This document shows positions 1-6,961 of a stretch of DNA of 36,885 bases, piece by piece; position 1 is the first letter of the stretch; the number at the start of each line of letters is the position of its first letter. A program made the translations under genes and the position numbers. This stretch comes from Gemmatimonadota bacterium (GTDB taxonomy: Bacteria > Gemmatimonadota > Gemmatimonadetes > Gemmatimonadales > Gemmatimonadaceae). The stretch is taken from NCBI GenBank assembly GCA_016218305.1, contig JACREJ010000034.1:1-36885 (forward strand), in the 5' to 3' direction. The notes under the pieces are model-generated. The model made no database searches and was not told the origin of the DNA. It saw only the letters and a program-made list of their open reading frames with translations.

Positions 1-107
1 ATGATGAGCATGAAGATCACCAGCAGCACCAGCAACACGTCGATCATCGGCGTCAGGTTGGGCTCGGCATTCAAGCCACCGCCCTTGCCGCCCACGGACA
101 TGCTCAT
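1..107 (-). CDS. exbD: ExbD-like biopolymer transporter, partial (3' end outside window)
   Basis: Only the first 35 or so codons are present; the gene runs off the left edge. The visible residues comprise a short cytoplasmic stretch rich in glycine, the ExbD signature NLTPMIDVLLVLLVIFM with the membrane-embedded aspartate, and the start of the single transmembrane helix. The ATG shares an ATGA overlap with the stop of the exbD copy upstream, so the two are translationally coupled. A second ExbD beside the first is common in operons serving TonB-dependent receptors. The paired copies may form a heterodimeric plug in the ExbB pentamer; this last point is inference. Confidence 0.9.
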   Translation of the reverse strand, partial: MSMSVGGKGGGLNAEPNLTPMIDVLLVLLVIFMLI

Positions 108-580
108 GGCTTGCCTCCCTGCGCCTTCATCGGCGACAGATTGTCCGTTTCGATGAGGGAACGTGAGCCAGGAATCTGGTCGGTGATCATGCCCGTGACG
201 CGCACCCCGTTCTTGGCGGCGATGTCGAGGGCGTCAATCACCTTCTCGTACTTGAGCTGGTTGTGCGCCTTCAGGAAGAGGATCTTGTCCTCCGTGCGGG
301 CCTCGTAGATGGCCTTGAGGAGGGTCGGAAGATCTTCGTTCTTGATCGGCTTCTTGTTCAGGTAATACGCACCCGAAGCGTCGATACCGAGCACCTGGTC
401 CGCGTCCTCCTCGGGATGCGGCTTCAGGTTCTGGCCCTGCGGCGGGACCGCGTTGAATCCCGCGTTGATGGCCGGCACGACGAGCATGAAGATGATGAGG
501 AGCACCAGCATCACGTCGATCATAGGCGTGACGTTCGGTTCCGCCTTGACTTCGCTATCCGAGCTGACTGCCATCGACAT
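104..580 (-). CDS. exbD: ExbD/TolR family biopolymer transport protein
   Basis: 158 residues, a usual length for ExbD. The N-terminal NVTPMIDVMLVLLIIFML segment (residues about 17-34) is the single membrane helix, with the conserved aspartate that carries protons in the ExbB-ExbD motor. The rest is the periplasmic domain. A good ribosome site (GGAGG, 6 bases before the ATG) fixes the start. It lies 33 bases downstream of exbB and overlaps the next exbD by 4 bases. Function from the family: uses proton-motive force to energise TonB for outer-membrane receptor transport. No TonB-dependent receptor is in the window, so the substrate is unknown. Confidence 0.95.
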   Translation of the reverse strand: MSMAVSSDSEVKAEPNVTPMIDVMLVLLIIFMLVVPAINAGFNAVPPQGQNLKPHPEEDADQVLGIDASGAYYLNKKPIKNEDLPTLLKAIYEARTEDKILFLKAHNQLKYEKVIDALDIAAKNGVRVTGMITDQIPGSRSLIETDNLSPMKAQGGKP

Positions 581-613
581 GGCCGTCCTCCATTAAAGGA
601 TGGATGGTCCAGG

Positions 614-1345
614 TCAGACCGGCGACTTGCCGGCGTTCTGCGCGGCCGTGTTGAACTCACGGGTGAAGCGCGAACGGCCGAACTCGCCCGACACGCCCTT
701 GATGAGATAGTCGATCATTTCCTTCGACGAATACGTCATCTCGGCCGTGATGTTGTCGATCTTCGTCTGGAAGAAGTTGAACGCCCACACCGCCGGGATG
801 GCCACGAGCAGGCCGAACGCCGTCGTGATCAGGGCCTCGGAAATGCCGGCCGCGATCGAGCTGATGCCACCACCGCCGCCGGCGGCCATGCCCTGGAACG
901 CGTTCACCACGCCCATGGTCGTGCCAAGCAGGCCGACGAACGGCGCCGTGGCGCCCGTCGTGGCGAGCATCGCCAGGCCGCGCTTCATGAGCACGATCTG
1001 CATGAGCATCTCACGCTCGACCGCGCGTTCGGCCGAGTTGATGTCCGACACCGTCACCGAGCCGTCCTGAATGAGCGGCTTGATCTCGGCGAGCGCGCCG
1101 CCGAGCACCTTGGCGACGTGCGACTTCTTGTAGCTCTCGGCCAGGTTGATGGCCTCGTTCAGGTTGTCCTCCTCGAGGAACTGGGAGAACTCAGGGGCGA
1201 ACTTGCGCGTCTGGGCCTGCGCGGCGCGCAGATACCACCACTTCTGGACCATGATGGACAGCGACCACACCGACATGATGACGAGGGTGTAGACGATACC
1301 CTTGGCGAAATAGCCCATGGAGTGCCAGAGTTCGATCATTGACAT
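614..1345 (-). CDS. exbB: MotA/TolQ/ExbB proton channel family protein
   Basis: 243 residues. An N-terminal membrane helix (about residues 12-35) is followed by a long cytoplasmic region. Then come two further helices in the MotA/TolQ/ExbB core: GLAMLATTGATAPFVGLLGT (about 125-145) and the stretch around SEALITTAFGLLVAIPAVWAFN (about 170-190). The threonines and glycines typical of the ExbB pore are present. The second codon pair also offers an ATG (MSM...), so the start could be six bases downstream. It sits between tonB and exbD on the same strand with short gaps, which separates it from the TolQ or MotA branches of the family. Forms the proton-conducting pentamer of the TonB motor. Confidence 0.95.
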   Translation of the reverse strand: MSMIELWHSMGYFAKGIVYTLVIMSVWSLSIMVQKWWYLRAAQAQTRKFAPEFSQFLEEDNLNEAINLAESYKKSHVAKVLGGALAEIKPLIQDGSVTVSDINSAERAVEREMLMQIVLMKRGLAMLATTGATAPFVGLLGTTMGVVNAFQGMAAGGGGGISSIAAGISEALITTAFGLLVAIPAVWAFNFFQTKIDNITAEMTYSSKEMIDYLIKGVSGEFGRSRFTREFNTAAQNAGKSPV

Positions 1346-1381
1346 AAAGAATGGCTCCCGCGGTTCAGTGGTGGTGACGAA

Positions 1382-2083
1382 CTACTTTTGGATGGCGAAG
1401 ACGAATGGCTGCTGGACGAGCTGCTTGACCTTCTTGCCGCCCACCTCGGCCGGGAGGAAGCGCATGCCCGGCAGGGCATTCTTGACGGCGAGGGCGAAGA
1501 GCTCGTGCGAGGTCTTGAGGACCTTGAACGACGACGGCTCCGCACGCCCTGTGGTGTCGACCGTGAACTGGGCGAGCACCTCGCCCTCCACGCCTGCCGA
1601 CTTGAGGATTTCCGGATAGCGGGGCGCCGACGATCCGGGCGCCTGCACGACCGGCTTCTCCACCTGGAACTCGAAATACGTCTGCGTCACGTCCGTGGGG
1701 ACGATGCCGCCCTTCACGCCGTTGGCCACGCCGCCCTGCACGCCCTTGCCCGAGAAGTCCGCCTCGTTCGTCACCGAACGCGACAGGTCGATCTCAGGAA
1801 TGACGTCCGGGATGTTGATCGGCGCCGTCAGCACCTGGAACCCCTTCACGACGGGCGCGACCGCCACGTCCTTGGGCAGTTCCTTCGGCTGCTCCTTCGG
1901 CTTCTCCTTCTTCACTTCGACGAAGTCGACCTTCTGCTCCTTCGCCTCGCGCAGTTTCTCGCCGGCGTTGGCAGTCGCGACGACCGCGCCCCAAATCAGG
2001 AACACGTGCATCACGCCGCTGACGAAACTGCCGCCAAGAGACCGCTGCTTCTGCGCCTTCGACTCAAGCAGGTTGTTGAACAC
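1382..2083 (-). CDS. tonB: TonB family energy transducer
   Basis: 233 residues starting at GTG. A cytoplasmic stretch with basic residues precedes one membrane helix (about residues 19-40). A Lys/Glu/Pro-rich linker (KKEKPKEQPKELPKD) of the kind that spans the periplasm follows. The C-terminal TonB domain (about residues 150-233) contains RYPEILKSAGVEGEV, the usual entry to the fold. The gene opens the operon tonB-exbB-exbD-exbD. Role from the family: transmits ExbBD motor energy to outer-membrane receptors. The start is chosen from the membrane helix position and a GGGGTG-type ribosome site; no in-frame ATG would keep the helix. Confidence 0.93.
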   Translation of the reverse strand: MFNNLLESKAQKQRSLGGSFVSGVMHVFLIWGAVVATANAGEKLREAKEQKVDFVEVKKEKPKEQPKELPKDVAVAPVVKGFQVLTAPINIPDVIPEIDLSRSVTNEADFSGKGVQGGVANGVKGGIVPTDVTQTYFEFQVEKPVVQAPGSSAPRYPEILKSAGVEGEVLAQFTVDTTGRAEPSSFKVLKTSHELFALAVKNALPGMRFLPAEVGGKKVKQLVQQPFVFAIQK

Positions 2084-2136
2084 TACGCACCCCGTGTGTG
2101 GCTGCGGTGAAACGGTTACGGCGGTTCGTGCAAGTG

Positions 2137-2165
2137 ATTCTATGGCACGCGGATGAAGGGAGTAA
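2137..2165 (-). promoter_or_regulatory. Putative tonB operon promoter with overlapping GTTAC repeats
   Basis: On the minus strand a TAGAAT hexamer (2137-2142) resembles a -10 box. The 17-base-upstream hexamer TTACTC (2160-2165) is a poor -35 match, as expected for a regulated promoter. CGGTTAC at 2113-2119 and GTAACCG at 2162-2168 form a perfect 7-bp inverted pair, and GTAAC recurs at 2171-2175, so a regulator could bind around the -35 region. This is pattern reading only. Confidence 0.35.
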
Positions 2166-2182
2166 CCGCAGTAACATTAAGA

Positions 2183-2197
2183 TTCGCTTAACGCGAA
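2183..2197 (-). terminator. Weak hairpin after the histidine kinase stop codon
   Basis: TTCGC and GCGAA form a 5-bp stem with a 5-base loop directly after the kinase stop codon (2199-2201). On the minus strand it is followed by a T-rich stretch (TCTTAATGTT). It is short for an intrinsic terminator and could equally belong to the tonB promoter region. Confidence 0.3.
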
Positions 2198-2198
2198 G

Positions 2199-3692
2199 TT
2201 AGGACTTCCTGTCGGGCTCCGGGGCCCCTTCACCGCCCTCTGGGAGAGCCGGATCGGGGGTGTGCAGGGGGATGGACACCGTGAAGGTGGACCCCCGCCC
2301 GAGCCGCGACGCCACCGTGATCGACCCGCCGTGGGCGTGCGCGATGTACTGGCTGATCGCGAGGCCCAGACCCACCCCGCCCCGTTCCGAGGTACGCGAG
2401 CGGGCCCGATCGGCGCGCCAGAACCGGTCGAAGACATACGGCAGGTCCGCGCCGGCGATGCCAAAGCCGGTGTCCCGGACGGCAAACTCCACCATGTCCC
2501 CGCGCCGCACGAGCGACAGGTCCACGCGGCCGCCCCGCGACGTGTATTTCACGGCATTTGTGACGAGGTTCAGGAACAGCTGCCGGAGCCGCAGGGCATC
2601 GCCAAGGACGGTGGCGTCCTCGAGCGGCGTGGCGCTGACCTTCAGCCCCGCCTCCTCGCCGAGGATCTGCGCCGTCTCGGCGACGTCGAGCACGAGCGGG
2701 ACGAGCGCCACCGGCTCGCGGTGGAGGTCGAAGCGCCCTTCGTCGGCGCGGGCGAGCGTCAGCAGCGACTCCACGAGGTCGGCCATGCGCGCCGTCTCCT
2801 GCAGCGCTTCTTCGAGGGCCACCAGCCCCTCGGTGGAGCGCGGCCCCGCCGACATCGCGCGTTCGATGTCGGCGCGCAACACGGTGAGCGGCGTCTTCAG
2901 TTCATGGCTGGCGTCGGCGGTGAAGCGGCGCAGGCCGGAAAACGACTGCTCGAGGCGCGCGATCATCGCGTTGAGCGTCGCCGACAGCCGCGCCAGTTCG
3001 TCATCGCCCTCGGCGTGCGGCAGCCGCCGGTGCAGCGACCGTCCGTCGGTGAGCGCCGACACCTCGCCGATGATCTCGTCCACGGGACGCAGGGCCCGCC
3101 CCGTGATCATATGGGCGACGATCACGGAGAGCAGCACCACCAGCGGGGCAATCAGCACGAAGACCCCGAACTGCTCGCTGCCGATGAAGTCCACGGAGGC
3201 CACGGAGCGTGCCGCCACCACCCGCCGCACCGGCCCGGCCTCGCCGTGCTCGAAGCGCCCCACCAGCAGGAGCTTGTCCGTGCTCAGCCGCACCGTCGCG
3301 ATGGGACGATCCTCGGTGAGCCGCATGACCGCGTCGAGCAGGACGTCGACGTCCTCCACCGACAGGCGCCGCACCGCCTCCGAGGCGTAGAGCGCGCGCG
3401 ACGAGTCGGCGACGACGAGGTATCCCGGGATCGCATCGAGGCGTGCGCGCAGCGGCGGCCGCAGCTCCGGTTCCTGCTGCTCTCCCGTCGTGTCCACGAC
3501 CACCGGGCTGATCTGCGTGCCGGCCTGCACCAGCACGAGATGTGCGAGGTTGGTATAAGTCCCGACGACCTGCTGGAGCTCCTGCAGCGCCGCAGCGCGC
3601 CGCGCGGTCCAGAGCGCGACGGCGAAGGCCAGCATCGTCCCGAACAGCGCGAGCGCGTACGCCGCGGTGACCCGGGAGCGAATGGTCGCCAC
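2199..3692 (-). CDS. Membrane sensor histidine kinase (HAMP-HisKA-HATPase)
   Basis: 497 residues from a GTG start. First membrane helix about residues 8-29, a periplasmic sensor domain of roughly 145 residues with no recognised fold, second helix about 176-196, then HAMP. The HisKA box ASHELKTPLTVL has its phospho-accepting histidine at about residue 263. The ATP-binding domain follows, with N box (NLVTNAVKYT), DTGFGIA and the GVGLGLAIS glycine loop. It begins 9 bases after the stop of the OmpR-type regulator at 3702-4370, so the two form a cognate pair. The signal sensed is unknown; the periplasmic domain has no cysteine or haem motif. Confidence 0.93.
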   Translation of the reverse strand: MATIRSRVTAAYALALFGTMLAFAVALWTARRAAALQELQQVVGTYTNLAHLVLVQAGTQISPVVVDTTGEQQEPELRPPLRARLDAIPGYLVVADSSRALYASEAVRRLSVEDVDVLLDAVMRLTEDRPIATVRLSTDKLLLVGRFEHGEAGPVRRVVAARSVASVDFIGSEQFGVFVLIAPLVVLLSVIVAHMITGRALRPVDEIIGEVSALTDGRSLHRRLPHAEGDDELARLSATLNAMIARLEQSFSGLRRFTADASHELKTPLTVLRADIERAMSAGPRSTEGLVALEEALQETARMADLVESLLTLARADEGRFDLHREPVALVPLVLDVAETAQILGEEAGLKVSATPLEDATVLGDALRLRQLFLNLVTNAVKYTSRGGRVDLSLVRRGDMVEFAVRDTGFGIAGADLPYVFDRFWRADRARSRTSERGGVGLGLAISQYIAHAHGGSITVASRLGRGSTFTVSIPLHTPDPALPEGGEGAPEPDRKS

Positions 3693-3701
3693 GACGCCCG
3701 C

Positions 3702-4370
3702 CTAGTCCTTGACCACGTAGCCGACGCCGCGGACGGTGGCGATGAGCTTCTTCTGGGCCGTGGCGTCCACTTTCTTGCGCAGGTGGTTGATCACCACGTC
3801 CACGATGTTGGTGCCGGGATCGAAATGATAGCCCCAGGCGTACTCGGTGATCAGCGTGCGGCTCATCACGCGACCAGCATGCCGCATCAGGTACTCGAGG
3901 ACGAGGAACTCCTTGGGCGTCAGGTCGATGAGCCGGCCGTCACGACGCACCTCGCGCGTATCGAGGTCGAGCGTCAGGTCTCCCACGGTGAGCAGCGGCG
4001 TGGCGATGGCGCGCGGCCGTCGCGCGAGCGCCTCCACCCGGGCCAGCAGCTCCTCGAACGCGAAGGGCTTGGTGACGTAGTCATCCGCTCCAGCGCGCAG
4101 CGTCGTGACCTTGGCGTCCACGGCATCCTGCGCGGTCAGCACCAGCACGGGCCGCTCGAACCCCCAGGCGCGCAAATCGCGCAGGATATCGAGGCCCTGC
4201 TTGCCCGGCAGGCGCATGTCGAGCACCACCACGTCGTACGGCTGCGTGCGCGCCAGCCGCTCGCCCTCGATGCCGTCGGCGACGAGGTCCACGCTCCAGC
4301 GCTGCTGCTCCAGCCCGCGCTTCACGAACTGCCCGACGGTCTTGTCGTCCTCAATGACCAGGACTTTCAT
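3702..4370 (-). CDS. OmpR/PhoB-family response regulator
   Basis: 222 residues. The receiver domain (about 1-120) begins MKVLVIEDD. The phosphorylated aspartate is about residue 51 in VVLDMRLPG, and the conserved lysine is in VTKPFAF. The winged-helix DNA-binding domain (about 125-220) includes the LTPKEFLVLEYL and INHLRKKVD segments typical of OmpR regulators. The reading frame extends upstream without a stop, but that extension has no family counterpart. The ATG at 4370 overlaps the stop of the Fis-type gene by ATGA, so it is the better start. Partner kinase directly downstream. Confidence 0.95.
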   Translation of the reverse strand: MKVLVIEDDKTVGQFVKRGLEQQRWSVDLVADGIEGERLARTQPYDVVVLDMRLPGKQGLDILRDLRAWGFERPVLVLTAQDAVDAKVTTLRAGADDYVTKPFAFEELLARVEALARRPRAIATPLLTVGDLTLDLDTREVRRDGRLIDLTPKEFLVLEYLMRHAGRVMSRTLITEYAWGYHFDPGTNIVDVVINHLRKKVDATAQKKLIATVRGVGYVVKD

Positions 4371-4585
4371 CGCGTGCGCGCCCCCGGACGCTGAAACCCA
4401 TAGACTCGGATCTTGCGGTACAACGTCTTCACCGAAATGCCGAGGGCATCGGCGGCGCGCCCCTGATGCCATCCGGTGCGCTCCAGCACCGCCGCGATGT
4501 GCCGGCGCTCCACCTCGGCCAGCGTCAGCGGTGCGGCGGACGCGATGGCGTCACCCGGCTCGGCGCGATGCGCGGACATCACCAT
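4367..4585 (-). CDS. Stand-alone Fis-type helix-turn-helix protein
   Basis: 72 residues, or 70 from the next ATG. Essentially the whole protein is one HTH_8/Fis domain: LTLAEVERRHIAAVLERTGW (about 21-40) is the leading helix, and AADALGISVKTLYRKIRVYG (about 45-64) is the helix-turn-helix. This is the domain that normally ends NtrC-type sigma-54 activators or PrrA/RegA-type regulators. Here there is no receiver and no AAA+ ATPase domain. It overlaps the preceding NtrB-like kinase by 7 bases and the following OmpR regulator by 4 bases, so all are co-translated. It could be a functional small DNA-binding protein or a remnant of an NtrC homologue. The intact frame and tight coupling favour a retained function. 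Confidence 0.85.
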   Translation of the reverse strand: MVMSAHRAEPGDAIASAAPLTLAEVERRHIAAVLERTGWHQGRAADALGISVKTLYRKIRVYGFQRPGARTR

Positions 4586-6126
4586 TCAATCGTCGGCAGC
4601 AGCACCCGGAAGGTGCTTCCCTTCCCGACCACGCTGTCCACCTCGATGCGCCCGCGATGGTCCTGCACGATGCCGTAGCAGATGGCGAGTCCGAGCCCGG
4701 TGCCGCGCCCCGGCGCCTTCGTCGTATAGAACGGCTCGAAGATCTTCGACAGCTCCGGCCGCGCGATGCCATGCCCGGTGTCGCTCACCTCGACGATCGC
4801 CCCGTCGGTCGGCGTCGGACCGGTGCGCGTGCGCACGGTGATGGTCCCCTGTCCATCGTTGGCATCGGTGGCATTGATCATCAGCGCCATCAACACCTGC
4901 ACAAGCTGCTCGGCGTTGCCGAGCGGCACGACCGGGAGCGCCGGATCGAGCTCCTTGACCAGCGTCAGCTTCTTGAAGCCGCCGTGGTGCTTCATGAGGA
5001 AGAGCGTCTTCTCCACCACATCGTTGAGGTCGACGCGCGACTTGGCCAGCTGCTTGGGCCGGCTGAAGTCGAGGAGCTGGTCCACGATCTGCTTGCAGCG
5101 GACCACCTCGTTCTCGATGATCTCGATGTAGTCGAAGAGATCCTTGTTGACGTCGGCGCCCTTCTTCTGGAGATCCTCGAGCCGGTAGCCGAGGCCGTCG
5201 CCGCACGCCGCGATGGTGGCCAGCGGGTTGTTGATCTCGTGCATCACGCCCGCGGCGAGCGTGCCGATGGCCGCCAGCTTCTCGGCCTGCGCGTACCGGT
5301 GCTGCCCCTCGCGCCACTCGGTCACGTCCTCGCCGATGGTGATGACGTGGGTCACCGCCGAGTCACCGAGTCGCATCGGGATCTTGGTGATGCGATAGGT
5401 GCGCGCCGAGCCGGTGGCCGACGACTCCATCTGGTATTCCTGGATGCGCCCCGTCGCGAACACCTCGTCGAACTCGCGGCGCAGCATCTCCACCGGCTGG
5501 CGGGACAGGATGTCGAAGATCACCCGGCCCAGCGCCTCGTCACGCGACACGCCCTGCATGCCCGTCTCGCGCTTGCGGTTCCACGCCTGCACGCGGTACT
5601 CCCGGTCGATGACGTACAGCCCGAGCGGGAGTGAGTCGATGATCTTCTCGGTGAATCGGCGCTCGCGGTCGATTTCCGCGGTGCGCGCCGCCACCTCCAC
5701 CTCGAGCTGGCGCGATCGCTCCGCGTGCGCCAACTCCGGCGCGAGGAGATTGGCCACGGCGGTGAGCAGCATCGCCTCCTCACCCTGCATGGCGCGCCCG
5801 AGGCGCACGACGAGGGCGCCGACGTGGCGGTCTCCACCCGTCACCGCGACGGCGCGCACGCCGTCCATCTCGTCGCCGGACGCGAGCGCCGCGGCAACCG
5901 ACGCCTCGGCAGCCTGCGCCTCCCCGGCGGCCCAGGTGCGCACCAGCCCGTCCGCGGTGTGCAGCCAGAGCGAGCACTCGTGCGCCTCGAGCGACTGGCG
6001 CAGCGCGCCCAGTGCGACGGATATGCTCGTCTCGAGCGGTCGCGCGGCGTTGAATTCGGCAATGACGGCGGCCAGGGCGTCGAGCGCCCGGGAAGTCCGT
6101 GCCGGAGAGGTGGACAGGTCGGTCAC
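4579..6126 (-). CDS. NtrB-like sensor histidine kinase with GAF-like and PAS domains
   Basis: 515 residues from a GTG at 6126; the frame is open further upstream but that part looks non-coding. No membrane segment is evident, so it is probably cytoplasmic. A GAF-like N-terminal region spans about residues 15-135, and a short coiled stretch with many E/R residues lies at about 137-160. A PAS domain follows at about 160-275. The HisKA box AAGVMHEINNPLATI has histidine at about 296. The ATPase domain has NATDAND (N box), DTGHGIA, FEPFYTTK and GTGLGLAICYGIV. The HEINNPL form and the FEPFYTTK motif are those of NtrB-type kinases, which usually pair with NtrC. The next gene encodes only a Fis domain, so its true partner is open. 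First gene of a four-gene operon. Start confidence is modest. Confidence 0.88.
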   Translation of the reverse strand: MTDLSTSPARTSRALDALAAVIAEFNAARPLETSISVALGALRQSLEAHECSLWLHTADGLVRTWAAGEAQAAEASVAAALASGDEMDGVRAVAVTGGDRHVGALVVRLGRAMQGEEAMLLTAVANLLAPELAHAERSRQLEVEVAARTAEIDRERRFTEKIIDSLPLGLYVIDREYRVQAWNRKRETGMQGVSRDEALGRVIFDILSRQPVEMLRREFDEVFATGRIQEYQMESSATGSARTYRITKIPMRLGDSAVTHVITIGEDVTEWREGQHRYAQAEKLAAIGTLAAGVMHEINNPLATIAACGDGLGYRLEDLQKKGADVNKDLFDYIEIIENEVVRCKQIVDQLLDFSRPKQLAKSRVDLNDVVEKTLFLMKHHGGFKKLTLVKELDPALPVVPLGNAEQLVQVLMALMINATDANDGQGTITVRTRTGPTPTDGAIVEVSDTGHGIARPELSKIFEPFYTTKAPGRGTGLGLAICYGIVQDHRGRIEVDSVVGKGSTFRVLLPTIEW

Positions 6127-6378
6127 GAGGTTCGGAAAAGGGCTGGATCGCGAAGCTACCCCGCCGCGCCGGACGAGACAAGATGACCGACCGCAAACCG
6201 GACGGGACCGCGTGCCTGCTTGGCAGGCGGGTCGTTCACGCTGACAGACCGGTTTGCCGAGGTGGCAAAATCGGCCCGGCACGCACGTTGCGCATCAGTC
6301 AGGCAGACGCGGCGCACGAGGGCGCCGCCCAGTGATCCTTCAACCCATCAACCGATGCGACTGGTAATAGGAGGCCCC
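6127..6378. promoter_or_regulatory. Divergent intergenic region between the PAS kinase and hsp20
   Basis: 252 bases holding the control signals of two outward-facing genes. GCAAACCGG (6193-6201) and CCGGTTTGC (6249-6257) form a perfect 9-bp inverted pair. TTTGCC (6253-6258) and GGCAAA (6264-6269) form another overlapping dyad. GCCTGC and GCAGGC make a small hairpin around 6214-6228. A sigma-54-type promoter follows at 6278-6291. The dyads lie where enhancer-binding proteins of sigma-54 promoters usually bind, which is inference. Confidence 0.5.
6278..6291 (+). promoter_or_regulatory. Putative sigma-54 (-24/-12) promoter of hsp20
   Basis: GGCACG-CACG-TTGC matches the sigma-54 core (GGCACG-N4-TTGC) exactly, with the invariant GG (6278-6279) and GC (6290-6291) separated by the required 10 bases. 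Predicted start of transcription is near 6303, giving a leader of about 75 bases before the hsp20 ATG. No sigma-70 promoter of comparable quality was seen between it and the gene. Confidence 0.6.
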
Positions 6379-6828
6379 ATGGTCCGCACCACCAAGTTTG
6401 CCGCGCCCGTCTTCGGGCTCCGCCGCGAGATCGACAAGCTGTTCGAGGACACCTTCGGGAACGTTGCGGCCCCCCTGCTCTCCAGTAACGGCTGGCTGCC
6501 CGCCGTGGATGTCAAGGAAACGAGCGACGCGCTGCTATTCGACCTCGAGATGCCCGGCGTGGCGGAGGACCGGCTCGAGATCACCTGCGAAGGCGGCGTG
6601 CTCGCCATCTCCGGCGAGAAGTCAGCCGTCAAGAAGGAGGGTGACGAGGGCAAGTGGCACATCGTCGAGCGCACCTTCGGCTCGTTCCGCCGCTCGTTCC
6701 AGCTGCCGACGAACGTGCACGAAGACAAGATCGAGGCCACGCTGACCAACGGCGTGCTGCACCTGCGCGTGCCCAAGATGGAGCTGCCGAAGCCGAAGAA
6801 GATCGAAGTGAAGGCAAGCACGAAATAG
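6379..6828 (+). CDS. Hsp20/alpha-crystallin small heat-shock protein
   Basis: 149 residues. An N-terminal arm of about 40 residues is followed by the alpha-crystallin domain (about 40-135), which includes PAVDVKETSDALLFDLEMPG and the closing strand TNGVLHLRVPK. The tail has a PKKIEVK segment in place of a clear I-X-I motif. An ATP-independent holdase that keeps unfolding proteins soluble in the cytoplasm. The ribosome site GGAGG at 6370-6374, 4 bases from the ATG, fixes the start; an upstream ATG at 6355 has none. It stands alone, diverging from the signalling operon, and is preceded by a sigma-54-like promoter. Its stop codon runs into the repeat array that follows. Confidence 0.95.
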   Translation: MVRTTKFAAPVFGLRREIDKLFEDTFGNVAAPLLSSNGWLPAVDVKETSDALLFDLEMPGVAEDRLEITCEGGVLAISGEKSAVKKEGDEGKWHIVERTFGSFRRSFQLPTNVHEDKIEATLTNGVLHLRVPKMELPKPKKIEVKASTK

Positions 6829-6961
6829 AGAGACAACAGAGAAACAACAGAGAGACAACAGAGAGACAACAGAGGTCACTGCTGTCCGCACGTCGAAACC
6901 GTCTCAGAGACCGTACTGTTGTCCCTCTGTTGTTTCTCTGTTGTCTCTCTGTTGTTTCTCT
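6827..6961. repeat. Inverted arrays of 11-bp tandem repeats between convergent genes
   Basis: Left arm 6827-6870 holds four tandem 11-bp units of form AGAGRRACAAC. Right arm 6918-6961 holds four units of the complement (GTTGTYYCTCT). The arms can pair over about 44 bp, with a 47-base loop. The left array starts inside the hsp20 stop codon (6826-6828), and the right array ends at the last base of the permease stop codon (6961-6963). It probably ends transcription of both convergent genes. The tandem composition and exact abutment to both stops are unusual for a simple terminator. Confidence 0.9.

Noticed and set aside
2262-4394. A 710-codon open frame on the plus strand
   Set aside because: Antisense shadow of the histidine kinase and regulator, which carry clear motifs in the minus frame.
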